Assembly: GCA_003217035.1 (NCBI GenBank)
Contig: QCHV01000015.1
Location: forward strand, 1 to 43,806
From: Prochlorococcus sp. AG-402-G22
Lineage (GTDB): Bacteria > Cyanobacteriota > Cyanobacteriia > PCC-6307 > Cyanobiaceae
DNA length: 43,806 bases
Direction of reading: 5' to 3'
This document shows, in pieces, positions 36,213 through 43,806 of the stretch. A model generated the notes under the pieces. The model made no database searches. It was not told where the DNA came from and saw only the letters and a list, made by a program, of their open reading frames with translations. Every line of letters starts with the position of its first letter. Position 1 is the first letter of the stretch. The position numbers were made by a program, and so were the translations under genes.

Positions 36213-37643
36213 TTGACAGTACGAGTAAGACTAGCCCCTAGTCCAACTGGCAATCTACACATTGGAACTGCAAGAACTGCATTATTCAACTGGTTATTTG
36301 CTAGAAAAAATAATGGGAAATTCCTTTTAAGAATTGAGGATACAGATAAAGAAAGATCCAAAGAAGAATTCACAAAAAATATTCTGGAAGGTCTTTCTTG
36401 GCTTGGTATGAATTGGGATGAAGAGCCAATAATTCAAAGCAATCGAGTTAATGAACATCGCAAAGCTATTCAAATTTTGTTAAAGAAAGGTCTTGCTTAT
36501 CGCTGTTATGCAAATGAACTAGAGCTTGAATTAATGCGAGAAGGGCAAAAAGCAAATAATCAAGCGCCGAGATATGACAACCGAAATCGAAATTTAAGCC
36601 CTCAGGAAGAAGCAAAATATATATCTGAAGGAAGAACTTCTGTAATTCGCTTTCGCATTGAAGACCAAACTTCTATTAAATGGGATGACATGGTTAGAGG
36701 TGCAATGCATTGGGAAGGGAAAGATCTTGGAGGAGATATGGTTATTTCAAGAAGGGCTCCTGGGAATGAGATTGGAGACCCTTTATACAATCTTGTTGTA
36801 GTAATAGATGATGGGGACATGGGAATTACCCATGTCATTAGAGGTGAAGATCATATTGCAAATACAGCGAAGCAAATCCTTCTTTACCAGGCCCTAGAAT
36901 TAAACATCCCAAAATTTGCTCATACCCCTCTAATCCTTAATCAAGATGGGAAAAAACTATCTAAGCGTGATGGCGTAACTTCAATAAGTGAGTTCAAAGA
37001 AAAGGGTTATACATCTGAAGCTATGGCAAATTACATGACACTTCTAGGCTGGTCAGTGCCAGATGGTATGGAAGAAAGGTTTTCTATAGAGCAAGCTTCA
37101 AAAGTATTTGAGTTTGACCGTGTAAATAAAGCAGGTGCAAAGTTTGACTGGGAAAAACTTAAATGGCTTAATTCTCAAGTCCTACATAATTGGTCCTCTG
37201 AACAAATTTTTGAATCCATAAAACCGCTTTTAGAGAATGAAGGTTGGGAATTACCTGATATGCAATGGTGTCTAGCACTTTCAGAATTAATAAAACCTTC
37301 TTTGACGTTAATTACTGATTGTATTGAGCAATCAAAATTCTTTTTTGAAGAGCCATTACTTCAAGATGATGCAAAAAGGCAACTAGAACTTGAAGGGGCA
37401 AAGGAATCACTCTCCACTCTTCTTGAACAAATCGAACAATTAAAACCTGAAGAGTTAGACCTTGAAAATTCAAAGGATTTAATCAATCAAGCTGCAAAGT
37501 TAGGGGGCTTTAAAAAAGGGTTGATAATGAAAAGCCTCAGAGCTGCATTATTAGGATCTCTTAAGGGGCCTGATTTAATGACATCATGGATACTTCTTTC
37601 AAAGTTGAACAAGGACGCAATAAGAATAAAAAAGTATTTATAA
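36213..37643 (+). CDS. gltX: Glutamyl-tRNA synthetase
   Basis: GltX charges tRNA-Glu. Glutamyl-tRNA is also the first substrate of tetrapyrrole synthesis here through HemA and HemL. The protein is 476 residues from TTG 36213, which gives [27 protein letters not shown] with the HIGH-like site. KMSKS is present as KLSKR in [13 protein letters not shown]. The open frame reaches back into the tRNA-Asp gene, so I chose the TTG that follows it. Cyanobacteria that use GatCAB need a non-discriminating GltX; this cannot be judged here. The 3' end overlaps the convergent antiporter gene by six bases. Confidence 0.95.
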   Translation: MTVRVRLAPSPTGNLHIGTARTALFNWLFARKNNGKFLLRIEDTDKERSKEEFTKNILEGLSWLGMNWDEEPIIQSNRVNEHRKAIQILLKKGLAYRCYANELELELMREGQKANNQAPRYDNRNRNLSPQEEAKYISEGRTSVIRFRIEDQTSIKWDDMVRGAMHWEGKDLGGDMVISRRAPGNEIGDPLYNLVVVIDDGDMGITHVIRGEDHIANTAKQILLYQALELNIPKFAHTPLILNQDGKKLSKRDGVTSISEFKEKGYTSEAMANYMTLLGWSVPDGMEERFSIEQASKVFEFDRVNKAGAKFDWEKLKWLNSQVLHNWSSEQIFESIKPLLENEGWELPDMQWCLALSELIKPSLTLITDCIEQSKFFFEEPLLQDDAKRQLELEGAKESLSTLLEQIEQLKPEELDLENSKDLINQAAKLGGFKKGLIMKSLRAALLGSLKGPDLMTSWILLSKLNKDAIRIKKYL

Positions 37644-38861
37644 ATTTTTCAAGCCAGCATTTTCTTCCTCTTTTACTAGAAGGCCCAAACCTCTTGCTAA
37701 TGGTTTAGCCGTTAGGCCCTGAATACCAACTGTCATCAAAATAGTTAAAAAGACCAGTCCTTGAAGCCGACCTGCACCCAAGACTCCAGCTTGCTCTAGG
37801 CGAATCGCAAACAAAGAAGCCACTGCAGCCGTAACAATACCTCTTGGAGCCAACCAACCCAAAAACAATCTTTGTCTAAAATCTAAAGGCAACCCAATAG
37901 TCGCAAGACTCACAGCTGCAGGCCTAATTATCAACATCAAAACCAAAACACAACTTATCCCTCCCCATCCTAAAGGGCTTAATTCTCGCCAAGACACATC
38001 AGCTGCCAGCAGTGGGAATAGCATTGTGATTGCTAATTGAGCAAGCTCTCTTATCAATTCATCTAATTTATCCACTTCAATAGATGGCCGCCTACCAACA
38101 ACAAATCCTGCCGCAACAGATGCTGGTAAACCGGATTCAGGCAAGATCCATTCACAAAAACCATATAGTAAAAAAACAATGCCAAGAGTTAACTGAAGCC
38201 TAATTCCTACAGAAGAATCCACTTTAATTCTCTGCAGCCCCTCAGCAAGGACCCACCCAGCAAAAAGCCCTACAAAAACTCCTCCACCCAATCTTGCAAG
38301 CAAAGCAAAAGCTACTTCTCTTAATCCATGAAGATCTCCAACTAATAATTCAAGAAGGAGCAAAGCGAGTACTGCTCCAATAGGTTCTAGAATCAAACCT
38401 TCTGCTTCAAGAACATCTCCTAATGGCGAAGCAAGACGAATCTGTTGCACGAGAGGAGTAACTACTGTCGGACCTGTTGCTAAAACTATTGCGCTATAAA
38501 CACCCGATACTGACCATCCCAATCCTGCTAAAAAATGTGCTGTAACTACAACAGCACCAAAAGATATAAAAATTCTTATAAGAGATATACGAAAGACAGT
38601 GGCTTTAATTGTCTCCCCAGGGATTCTCAAATTTAAACCCCCATCAAAAAGGACAAGGCTTACTAATAAACCAACTATTGTTTCAAGTCCTTGACCCAAA
38701 TCAAGTGGTTCTACCAAACCAAGCCCTGATCTACCAATCAACAAGCCGGATAGAAGCAATAAAACAACACCAGGAAGACCTGTCAAAACAGACAAGAGTC
38801 TTGCACTAGCACCAGCAAATACTGTGATGCCCCAAAGCAGACCTAGCCGCTCAGGAGTCAT
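37638..38861 (-). CDS. CPA1-type sodium/proton antiporter
   Basis: This integral membrane antiporter of about 407 residues has 10-12 hydrophobic segments. Family motifs are [24 protein letters not shown] and [15 protein letters not shown], and [19 protein letters not shown] near the C-terminus. These match the NhaS2-like CPA1 branch that I recall from Synechocystis. At the site that in most CPA1 proteins is Asn-Asp or Asp-Pro, this sequence has Glu-Pro (residues about 159-160). Ions carried could be Na+ or K+, exchanged for protons. ATG 38861 is used. A TTG three codons earlier is possible. The 281-base spacer upstream has an inverted repeat. Confidence 0.9.
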   Translation of the reverse strand: MTPERLGLLWGITVFAGASARLLSVLTGLPGVVLLLLSGLLIGRSGLGLVEPLDLGQGLETIVGLLVSLVLFDGGLNLRIPGETIKATVFRISLIRIFISFGAVVVTAHFLAGLGWSVSGVYSAIVLATGPTVVTPLVQQIRLASPLGDVLEAEGLILEPIGAVLALLLLELLVGDLHGLREVAFALLARLGGGVFVGLFAGWVLAEGLQRIKVDSSVGIRLQLTLGIVFLLYGFCEWILPESGLPASVAAGFVVGRRPSIEVDKLDELIRELAQLAITMLFPLLAADVSWRELSPLGWGGISCVLVLMLIIRPAAVSLATIGLPLDFRQRLFLGWLAPRGIVTAAVASLFAIRLEQAGVLGAGRLQGLVFLTILMTVGIQGLTAKPLARGLGLLVKEEENAGLKNL

Positions 38862-38907
38862 AGATAACAAAAAACCGAGGTTTGCATTTCATATCCAATC
38901 GATATTG

Positions 38908-38934
38908 TTGAGCAAGATAAATACATGTGCTCAA
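38908..38934. promoter_or_regulatory. Perfect 7-bp inverted repeat upstream of the antiporter gene
   Basis: TTGAGCA (38908-38914) and TGCTCAA (38928-38934) are separated by 13 bases and lie about 47-73 bases upstream of the antiporter ATG. The symmetry fits an operator. An RNA hairpin is less likely because the loop is AT-rich and no T-run follows. The rest of the spacer up to 39142 is AT-rich with no gene. Confidence 0.35.
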
Positions 38935-39142
38935 GAAAATTTCATAACCATTACTGGAATATTCGTGCAATGAAAAAAAACTGACATTTCTTATATAACT
39001 CCTCTAATCTTTAAATGGTAGCCCTTTTAGAATCCTTTGATTTGTAATAGAAAGTATTTATAATGATAAATCAAGAAAAATTGAGGTTTTTCGATTTAAT
39101 AAAGTGAGGAATCTAGATTAAAAAATCAAATTCAAAATGATT

Positions 39143-39697
39143 TTATAAAGTCTTAAAGGGCATTAATATTTTTTTTCTAGATAGATAAAGAGGGTGTAAG
39201 GGATGACCTTGCTTAGTCAAGCCTGCAACTAGAGGGCCATTAGAATTCTTGAAGTTATCTAAACGAAGGTCTGAAAATTGTTCTATTAAACAAAGAATTT
39301 CTTCATTTCTTTTTTTGAAAATACCCTTTGCTCCCCATCCAAGCCATAAATCCCAATTGGCATTATTTGCCCATATATTGAGTCTGGTTTTAATTTCCAA
39401 ATTATTTCTAGGTCCAACTGGATCAGCGCAATGATATAGCAACGACGGCGATCTGCTTACTCTTGCAAATAAATTCACTATTAGTAGATTTCCATAATTC
39501 CAAGCCTTAGAAAAGCATATAAGTCTTCTAAGAGTTGCATCATCTCTTAGGTTATTCCCCGTGGAAGGATTTAAGCCTATAAACAGTAAGTTTCTTTGAT
39601 TCAAGCCAAAATTTCTCTCAAGCGACCATCTATAACAACCACATTTACTGAAATTTTGATTAGAGAATTGAATATTTAAAGCAGATGCCTTCAACAA
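39143..39697 (-). CDS. DUF1643 protein
   Basis: This 184-residue protein belongs to the DUF1643 family. The marker blocks are FIGLNPSTGNNLRDDATLRRLICFSKAWNYGNLLIVNLFARVSRSPSLL (near 39-87), DPVGPRNNLEI and LWLGWGAKG. The function is unknown. There is no ATG in the first 30 residues. The likely start is TTG at 39697, four bases after the stop of hli, so the two are tightly linked. Members often occur as single genes and are thought to have a nucleotide-type alpha/beta fold, but I cannot confirm that here. Confidence 0.85.
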   Translation of the reverse strand: MLKASALNIQFSNQNFSKCGCYRWSLERNFGLNQRNLLFIGLNPSTGNNLRDDATLRRLICFSKAWNYGNLLIVNLFARVSRSPSLLYHCADPVGPRNNLEIKTRLNIWANNANWDLWLGWGAKGIFKKRNEEILCLIEQFSDLRLDNFKNSNGPLVAGLTKQGHPLHPLYLSRKKILMPFKTL

Positions 39698-39701
39698 AAG
39701 T

Positions 39702-39890
39702 TTATTTATGAGAGTCTAAAAAAATATTTCCAATAATCAAAGCTCCTGCGCCAAGAATCAATCCAATAGTTGCCATTCTGCCATTCCATATTTCTGCTTG
39801 AGGCGTAAATCCTCGCTTCCATGAATTCAACTCTTGCTTGCTTACAGGCTCGCCAGAGTTATTGATGCTTTTCTCATTTTCTATATCCAT
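39702..39890 (-). CDS. hli: High-light-inducible protein (Hli)
   Basis: This 62-residue chlorophyll-binding stress protein has the CAB motif AEIWNGRMATIGLILGAGALI (residues about 32-52). Glu33, Asn36 and Arg38 are the conserved pigment and salt-bridge residues. One membrane segment of about 20 residues follows. The N-terminal 30 residues are hydrophilic. Hli proteins bind chlorophyll and carotenoid during photosystem repair and light stress. The gene lies 29 bases after tsaD and four bases before the DUF1643 gene, so it may be cotranscribed with both. Confidence 0.95.
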   Translation of the reverse strand: MDIENEKSINNSGEPVSKQELNSWKRGFTPQAEIWNGRMATIGLILGAGALIIGNIFLDSHK

Positions 39891-39919
39891 ATCAATATTC
39901 TAATGATTTCTAGAGAATT

Positions 39920-40990
39920 TCAAAATGGTGGACTTGAGCTATAAAGCAAATTTGATTGATCTAATCCTAATCGTGCAGAAACTCCTAACTCTATAGAACT
40001 AGGAGCTGCGCCAAGTATTGATCTTCGCAAAGCTGCAGCACCAATCATCGCAGCATTATCAGTGCAAAAAGCTTTAGAAGCCATATAAAGCTTGATGGAA
40101 TTCTCTTTTGATTTCTTCTGCATCAGTTCTCTAAGACGATTATTAGCTGCTACACCACCAACCATTACTAAAGAGCTAATTCCTTCATCAATTGCACAAT
40201 TTAAAGTCCTTTCAACAAGCACTTCTGCTACTACCTCTTCAAAACTCGCAGCAATGTCAGCTACTGGAATTTCTTTAGAAGATAATTTAAGTTTTTCAAC
40301 TTGACGCAATACAGCTGTCTTAAGACCACTAAATGAAAAATCATACGGGTGAAATCCACCTCCTGGCATTGAAATCCTCCCTTTAGGGAATACAAACCTT
40401 TTTGAATAGCCACTTTTCGCAATTTTTTCAATCGCCGGGCCACCCGGATATGACAAGCCTAATAATCTGGCAACCTTGTCAAAAGCTTCCCCAGCAGCAT
40501 CATCATGACTTCTGCCAAGTCTTTTGAATTCAATTTCATTATCAACCCTTATAAGCTCTGTATGTCCTCCACTAACAAGTAAAACCAAATAAGGCAGAGG
40601 AGGAATTTCATCTGAAATCAAAATAGAAGCAAGATGCCCTTCCAAGTGATGAACTCCAAAAAAAGGAATTCCATAAAAAGAAGACAAGGTCCTTGCTGTT
40701 ACTGAAGCAATTAATAATGCCCCCGTAAGGCCTGGGGCAACTGTTGCTGCTATTAAATCAATATCAGAAAAATCAATTCCTGAATCATTCATGGCTTTTT
40801 CAATTAGAAAAGGCATTACTTCAAGATGACGCCTTGAAGCAATCTCAGGGACAACACCTCCCCATTGGGAATGCTCTTCTGCCTGAGAAGATATGCAATT
40901 GGCTATTACCTTGAACTTTTTCGCTTCATATCTGACTACTGCAACGGCTGTCTCGTCACAACTTGTTTCGAGGGATAGTACTGTTTGCAT
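39920..40990 (-). CDS. tsaD: tRNA threonylcarbamoyladenosine synthase subunit TsaD
   Basis: TsaD (Gcp/YgjD) transfers the threonylcarbamoyl group to A37 of tRNAs reading ANN codons. The protein is 356 residues from ATG 40990. It has an ASKHA-fold start [33 protein letters not shown], metal His in [40 protein letters not shown] and a C-terminal [13 protein letters not shown]. Two in-frame ATGs lie together at 40993 and 40990. An upstream ATG at 41008 is possible too. It is divergent from psaF. Confidence 0.95.
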   Translation of the reverse strand: MQTVLSLETSCDETAVAVVRYEAKKFKVIANCISSQAEEHSQWGGVVPEIASRRHLEVMPFLIEKAMNDSGIDFSDIDLIAATVAPGLTGALLIASVTARTLSSFYGIPFFGVHHLEGHLASILISDEIPPLPYLVLLVSGGHTELIRVDNEIEFKRLGRSHDDAAGEAFDKVARLLGLSYPGGPAIEKIAKSGYSKRFVFPKGRISMPGGGFHPYDFSFSGLKTAVLRQVEKLKLSSKEIPVADIAASFEEVVAEVLVERTLNCAIDEGISSLVMVGGVAANNRLRELMQKKSKENSIKLYMASKAFCTDNAAMIGAAALRRSILGAAPSSIELGVSARLGLDQSNLLYSSSPPF

Positions 40991-41026
40991 CATTTGGGCG
41001 TATCTCATTTAACTTAGGTAATGTGC

Positions 41027-41052
41027 AACCCTGCTTCTAATAAGAACAGGTT
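41027..41052. promoter_or_regulatory. Hairpin in the tsaD-psaF spacer
   Basis: CCTG (41030-41033) and TTCT (41035-41038) can pair with AGAA (41043-41046) and CAGG (41047-41050), with a tetraloop AATA and a bulged C. Outer AA/TT pairs may add to it. It lies 19-44 bases upstream of the psaF ATG, so it could be in the psaF leader. Confidence 0.35.
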
Positions 41053-41070
41053 AAAAAAGGCTTCGAACTA

Positions 41071-41622
41071 ATGCGTCGTCTCTTCTCAATTCTCTTATCA
41101 GCCTTCCTTATGTTAGGTCTGGCACCAATTGCTAATGCAGCTGGTGAAGCTCTAAATAAAGACAGGCCTAGTTCCGAATTTACTGCTTCCGCTTTATCTC
41201 TTTGCTCAGAGAATGCTCGCTTTCAGGAGCGCGCAAGCAGTGCAACTTCAGCAAAAGATATCGCCAGGTTTGAGCGGTATGGCAAAGCTTCATGTGGTGA
41301 TGATGGTCTTCCTCACTTGATTGTTGCCCCAACCATTGAACCTTTCGGAGCTCTTGCTAATCGACATCATGAAGGAGATGTTCTAATTCCTGCTCATATC
41401 TTTATATATATTGCAGGAATTATTGGATGGTCTGGAAGGGAGTACCTCAGGGCATCAAAGCTCAAGAAGAACCCAGCAGAAAACGAAATAATAATCGATT
41501 TTGCTTTAGCCAGACAATGCCTAAGAAAAGGAGCTGCTTGGCCGCTTGAAGCAAACAAGCAAGGAAGAAGTGGAGATCTAAGAGAAAAAGATGAGAACAT
41601 TACTTTAAATGGTCCTCGCTAA
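41071..41622 (+). CDS. psaF: Photosystem I subunit III (PsaF)
   Basis: PsaF is the lumenal-side subunit of photosystem I that helps dock electron donors. The 183-residue protein has a signal peptide (residues 1-23, ending in ANA). Two cysteines follow in SLCSENARF and ASCGDDGLPHL. A transmembrane segment is near 110-127 (HIFIYIAGIIGWSGREYL). The AFRxx C-terminal region has the conserved IIIDFALARQCLRKGAAWP. The C-terminal 20 residues beyond this are longer than in many cyanobacteria. psaJ begins 49 bases later. Confidence 0.96.
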   Translation: MRRLFSILLSAFLMLGLAPIANAAGEALNKDRPSSEFTASALSLCSENARFQERASSATSAKDIARFERYGKASCGDDGLPHLIVAPTIEPFGALANRHHEGDVLIPAHIFIYIAGIIGWSGREYLRASKLKKNPAENEIIIDFALARQCLRKGAAWPLEANKQGRSGDLREKDENITLNGPR

Positions 41623-41671
41623 TTCTTGGATTTAAAAGAACACCTAATTAAACAACCTATTAAAAAGACTA

Positions 41672-41806
41672 ATGTTTAAACTATTTAGCACAAAGTGGTT
41701 CAGATCAGCTCCTGTTGTAGCAACGCTTTGGATTGTTATTACAGCTGGAATTCTAGTTGAGTGGAACCGATTCGTTCCAGACCTCCTTTTCCACCCTGGC
41801 CTATAA
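41672..41806 (+). CDS. psaJ: Photosystem I subunit IX (PsaJ)
   Basis: This 44-residue single-span protein ([20 protein letters not shown], then [20 protein letters not shown]) is a small gene of less than 150 bases. PsaJ is next to PsaF in photosystem I and stabilises it. The pattern of a short positive N-terminus, one hydrophobic span and a WNRFxPDLLFHP end is diagnostic. It is cotranscribed with psaF by spacing. A convergent gmk ends 18 bases beyond. Confidence 0.96.
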   Translation: MFKLFSTKWFRSAPVVATLWIVITAGILVEWNRFVPDLLFHPGL

Positions 41807-41824
41807 AAATTGAAGGTCAAAATT

Positions 41825-42379
41825 CTAAAGTCCCATTAACTTTTCAATATTTTTTAAAGCGACTTCCAGTTCATCATTAATTACAACGGCATCGAATTCT
41901 TTCTGTGCTAGGAGTTCTTCTTTGGCTCTATTCAAACGTCTATTAATAGATACTGCTGAATCAGTTCCTCTACCTCTTATCCTTTTCTCAAGCTCTTCAA
42001 ATGAAGGCGGAGCAAGGAATATATGTAATGAATTGGGAAAGCTCTTTCTGACTTGCCTAGCCCCTTCGAGCTCAATTTCAAGCAAAACTAATCTTCCTTC
42101 AGATATTTTTTGATCAATTTGAGCTCTTGGAGTTCCATAAAAATTCCCAGCAAATTCTGCCCATTCTAAAAATCCATTTTTTTGTATTAATTCCTTAAAT
42201 CGGTCAACCTTTAAAAAATAATAATCTTCTTCATCGACTTCATGATCCCTGGGCTCTCTCGTAGTTGCGGATACAGACAACCAAACCTTCTTGTTCCTTT
42301 CAAGCAACATCTTGACTAAAGAACCCTTCCCAACACCACTAGGTCCAGTAATAACTATGAGTGAACGGGTTGAAGTCAT
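41825..42379 (-). CDS. gmk: Guanylate kinase
   Basis: Gmk phosphorylates GMP to GDP with ATP. The 184-residue protein begins with the P-loop [16 protein letters not shown], has the GMP-binding [22 protein letters not shown] region and [15 protein letters not shown], and has the lid region [23 protein letters not shown]. Length is typical (about 185). ATG at 42379 is used. It is divergent from the NFACT gene, with 67 bases between starts. Confidence 0.96.
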   Translation of the reverse strand: MTSTRSLIVITGPSGVGKGSLVKMLLERNKKVWLSVSATTREPRDHEVDEEDYYFLKVDRFKELIQKNGFLEWAEFAGNFYGTPRAQIDQKISEGRLVLLEIELEGARQVRKSFPNSLHIFLAPPSFEELEKRIRGRGTDSAVSINRRLNRAKEELLAQKEFDAVVINDELEVALKNIEKLMGL

Positions 42380-42446
42380 AGCATTGTTAAATAATTAAAC
42401 AGCAAATCTCAAAGAAGTGCTTACGGACTTTGTCCAAACTAAATCA

Positions 42447-43806
42447 ATGGGCAACAAATCTCTCCAAGCAATGGATTTAACGAGCATCAAAGCCGTGCTA
42501 GCTGAAATGCGCAAGAAGGTAATACCAAGTCGCTTTGAAAAGGCTCAGCAGCCTTCGTCAAACACTATTCAAATAGGTTTTCGAACAATAAAAACACTAA
42601 TTTGGATAGAGCTTAGTTGGGATGCCTATTCAGCAAGACTAGTCGAAGTAGAAAAGCCTACGAAAGTATTTGGGGAAAGCACATTAGCCAAACAAATTAA
42701 TCATTCACTACGCCAAATGGCCTTAATTGAATTGAAGCAAGAAGGATTTGACCGCGTAATAGAGTTTTGCTTTGCATTTAGACCAAATCAATCAATTCAA
42801 AGGTCAATAGTTCTTGAGCTAATGGGTAGGCACAGTAATATTTTAATGCTAAATGAAGAGCGCAAAACAATAACCCTTGGAAGACAAGTAAAGAATCACC
42901 AATCTAGATTAAGGCCTATAAGTACAGGTGATTTTTACATGCCACCTCCATCTTTAAATGGCATACAGCCCAATAAAAAAGAATCATTAGAAAGCTGGAA
43001 AGAAAGACTAAGCTTGATTCCTATAAGTTTTCAAAAAGCATTAGTGCAAAACTATCAAGGTGTAAGTCCATCACTGGCTATTCAATTAGGAGGTGAAGGT
43101 AAGAAACTAGCTGGGAATTTTGCGAATATCTGTGTAAAAGAACTATCCTTAGATAATTGGGAATATCTGCATAAAAAATGGCTGGCTTGGTTAAGCATTT
43201 TAGAGAAAGAAGAGTTTTTCATTAACTTCGATGGTCCTACAGATTATAGAGTTTGGAAGGAAGATAAAAGTTCCGGCAGATGCACTGGTAAAATTGGTTT
43301 ATCACTAGGCAATTACTACAATAACTATCTTGAAATTAAGAGAGTGGATGAATTGTATTCCTCTATAGTTAAAAAATTATCAAAGCTAAAAGAAGCTGAA
43401 GAAAAAAATTTGAAAAAGCAACAAAAACTATTGGTAGATATAGAAATGAATAAAGCAATTAAAGAAAAAGCAGATCAGATACTATGCTCGAAAAATTTAA
43501 GTAAAGAGCAGATAAAAGAAGCTCAATCACTTTATCATAAAGCGAAGAAAATGAGGCGCTCTTATTATATATTAAAAGAGAGAGTTAATCATCATATGGA
43601 AAAAATAAATTCCATTAATCAAAGTGAACTTTTCTTAAACGGATTGATAGATAATACTTGTGAAAGCAATGCAGAACTGATCAAATCAATTAATGAATTA
43701 AAAGAAGACTTAAATAAATTCTTATTTTTTCCAAAAAGAACTGTTCATGAAAACAAAAAAGCCGAGAATAGCCTTTTATTGGAAATAACAAGTCCGGGAG
43801 GTTTGA
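42447..43806 (+). CDS. NFACT/RqcH-like protein, 5' portion
   Basis: The frame starts at ATG 42447 and runs open to the window end, giving the first 453 residues. The pattern is that of the NFACT-N proteins (FbpA/RqcH/Rqc2 group): a start like MDLTSIKAVLAEM, SRFEKAQQPSSNTIQIGF, IVLELMGRHSNILMLNE, then a long coiled-coil region (roughly residues 300-420) rich in Lys and Glu. In bacteria such proteins bind the obstructed large ribosomal subunit and add alanine tails to nascent chains. The ending with the NFACT-R domain is outside. A second ATG at 42471 is a possible start. The gene was not a closed frame, so only the visible part is described. Confidence 0.85.
   Translation, partial: MGNKSLQAMDLTSIKAVLAEMRKKVIPSRFEKAQQPSSNTIQIGFRTIKTLIWIELSWDAYSARLVEVEKPTKVFGESTLAKQINHSLRQMALIELKQEGFDRVIEFCFAFRPNQSIQRSIVLELMGRHSNILMLNEERKTITLGRQVKNHQSRLRPISTGDFYMPPPSLNGIQPNKKESLESWKERLSLIPISFQKALVQNYQGVSPSLAIQLGGEGKKLAGNFANICVKELSLDNWEYLHKKWLAWLSILEKEEFFINFDGPTDYRVWKEDKSSGRCTGKIGLSLGNYYNNYLEIKRVDELYSSIVKKLSKLKEAEEKNLKKQQKLLVDIEMNKAIKEKADQILCSKNLSKEQIKEAQSLYHKAKKMRRSYYILKERVNHHMEKINSINQSELFLNGLIDNTCESNAELIKSINELKEDLNKFLFFPKRTVHENKKAENSLLLEITSPGGL

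Overview
The window looks like a stretch of core chromosome from a marine picocyanobacterium, most probably a low-light Prochlorococcus. The evidence is the low GC content by eye, the photosystem genes (psb27, psaF, psaJ), a high-light-inducible (hli) protein, many small cyanobacteria-only proteins, very tight packing, frequent TTG and GTG starts and little Shine-Dalgarno signal. The genus is an inference from gene content and remembered gene order. I see no insertion sequence, prophage, CRISPR array or clear genomic island.

Layout. 1-2819: the 3' end of an unknown membrane protein, an ArsC/Spx-like thioredoxin-fold protein, a family I pyrophosphatase and two small unknown proteins. 2979-12185 (mostly +): proS, psb27, purA, a PfkB-type (adenosine-like) kinase, cutA and cobK on the minus strand, a single-strand DNA-binding protein, a DUF2854 protein, argB and a TPR-DUF3153 fusion. 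12197-19491: priA (-), the principal sigma factor gene and hemC (+), then a second family I pyrophosphatase and an M32 carboxypeptidase (-). 19812-25656: a YjbQ protein, pterin dehydratase, a CobW/G3E GTPase with a nine-fold His-Asp tract that overlaps a fused two-domain iron-type ABC permease, then a UPF0104 membrane protein and LarC on the minus strand. 25805-34649: small unknowns, xth, hemL, a prohibitin-like protein, a YajQ protein, a SLOG-fold protein, a P-loop/DRTGG protein, an SDR protein and map. 35091-37643: rplS, tRNA-Trp, a small KOW-like protein, tRNA-Asp and gltX, which form one translation-related cluster. 37638-43806: a CPA1 antiporter, DUF1643, hli, tsaD, psaF-psaJ, gmk and the start of an NFACT/RqcH-like protein that runs off the window.

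Functional themes are translation (proS, gltX, two tRNAs, rplS, map, tsaD, NFACT protein), tetrapyrrole and cobalamin synthesis (hemC, hemL, cobK), purine metabolism (purA, the kinase, gmk), photosystem biogenesis (psb27, psaF, psaJ, hli) and metal handling (CobW GTPase, iron permease, cutA, LarC).

I did not find a clearly new multi-gene system. The most notable items are: two family I pyrophosphatases, one with an alanine at a normally invariant active-site aspartate; two exact in-frame microsatellite or tandem expansions (nine CATGAC units in the CobW gene and a duplicated 24-bp unit in the sigma factor gene); a mid-protein lipobox in a TPR-DUF3153 fusion; a Psb27 without the lipobox cysteine; and RNA-like structures around the two tRNA genes. 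All coordinates, motifs and repeats were read by eye. No search or folding program was run.
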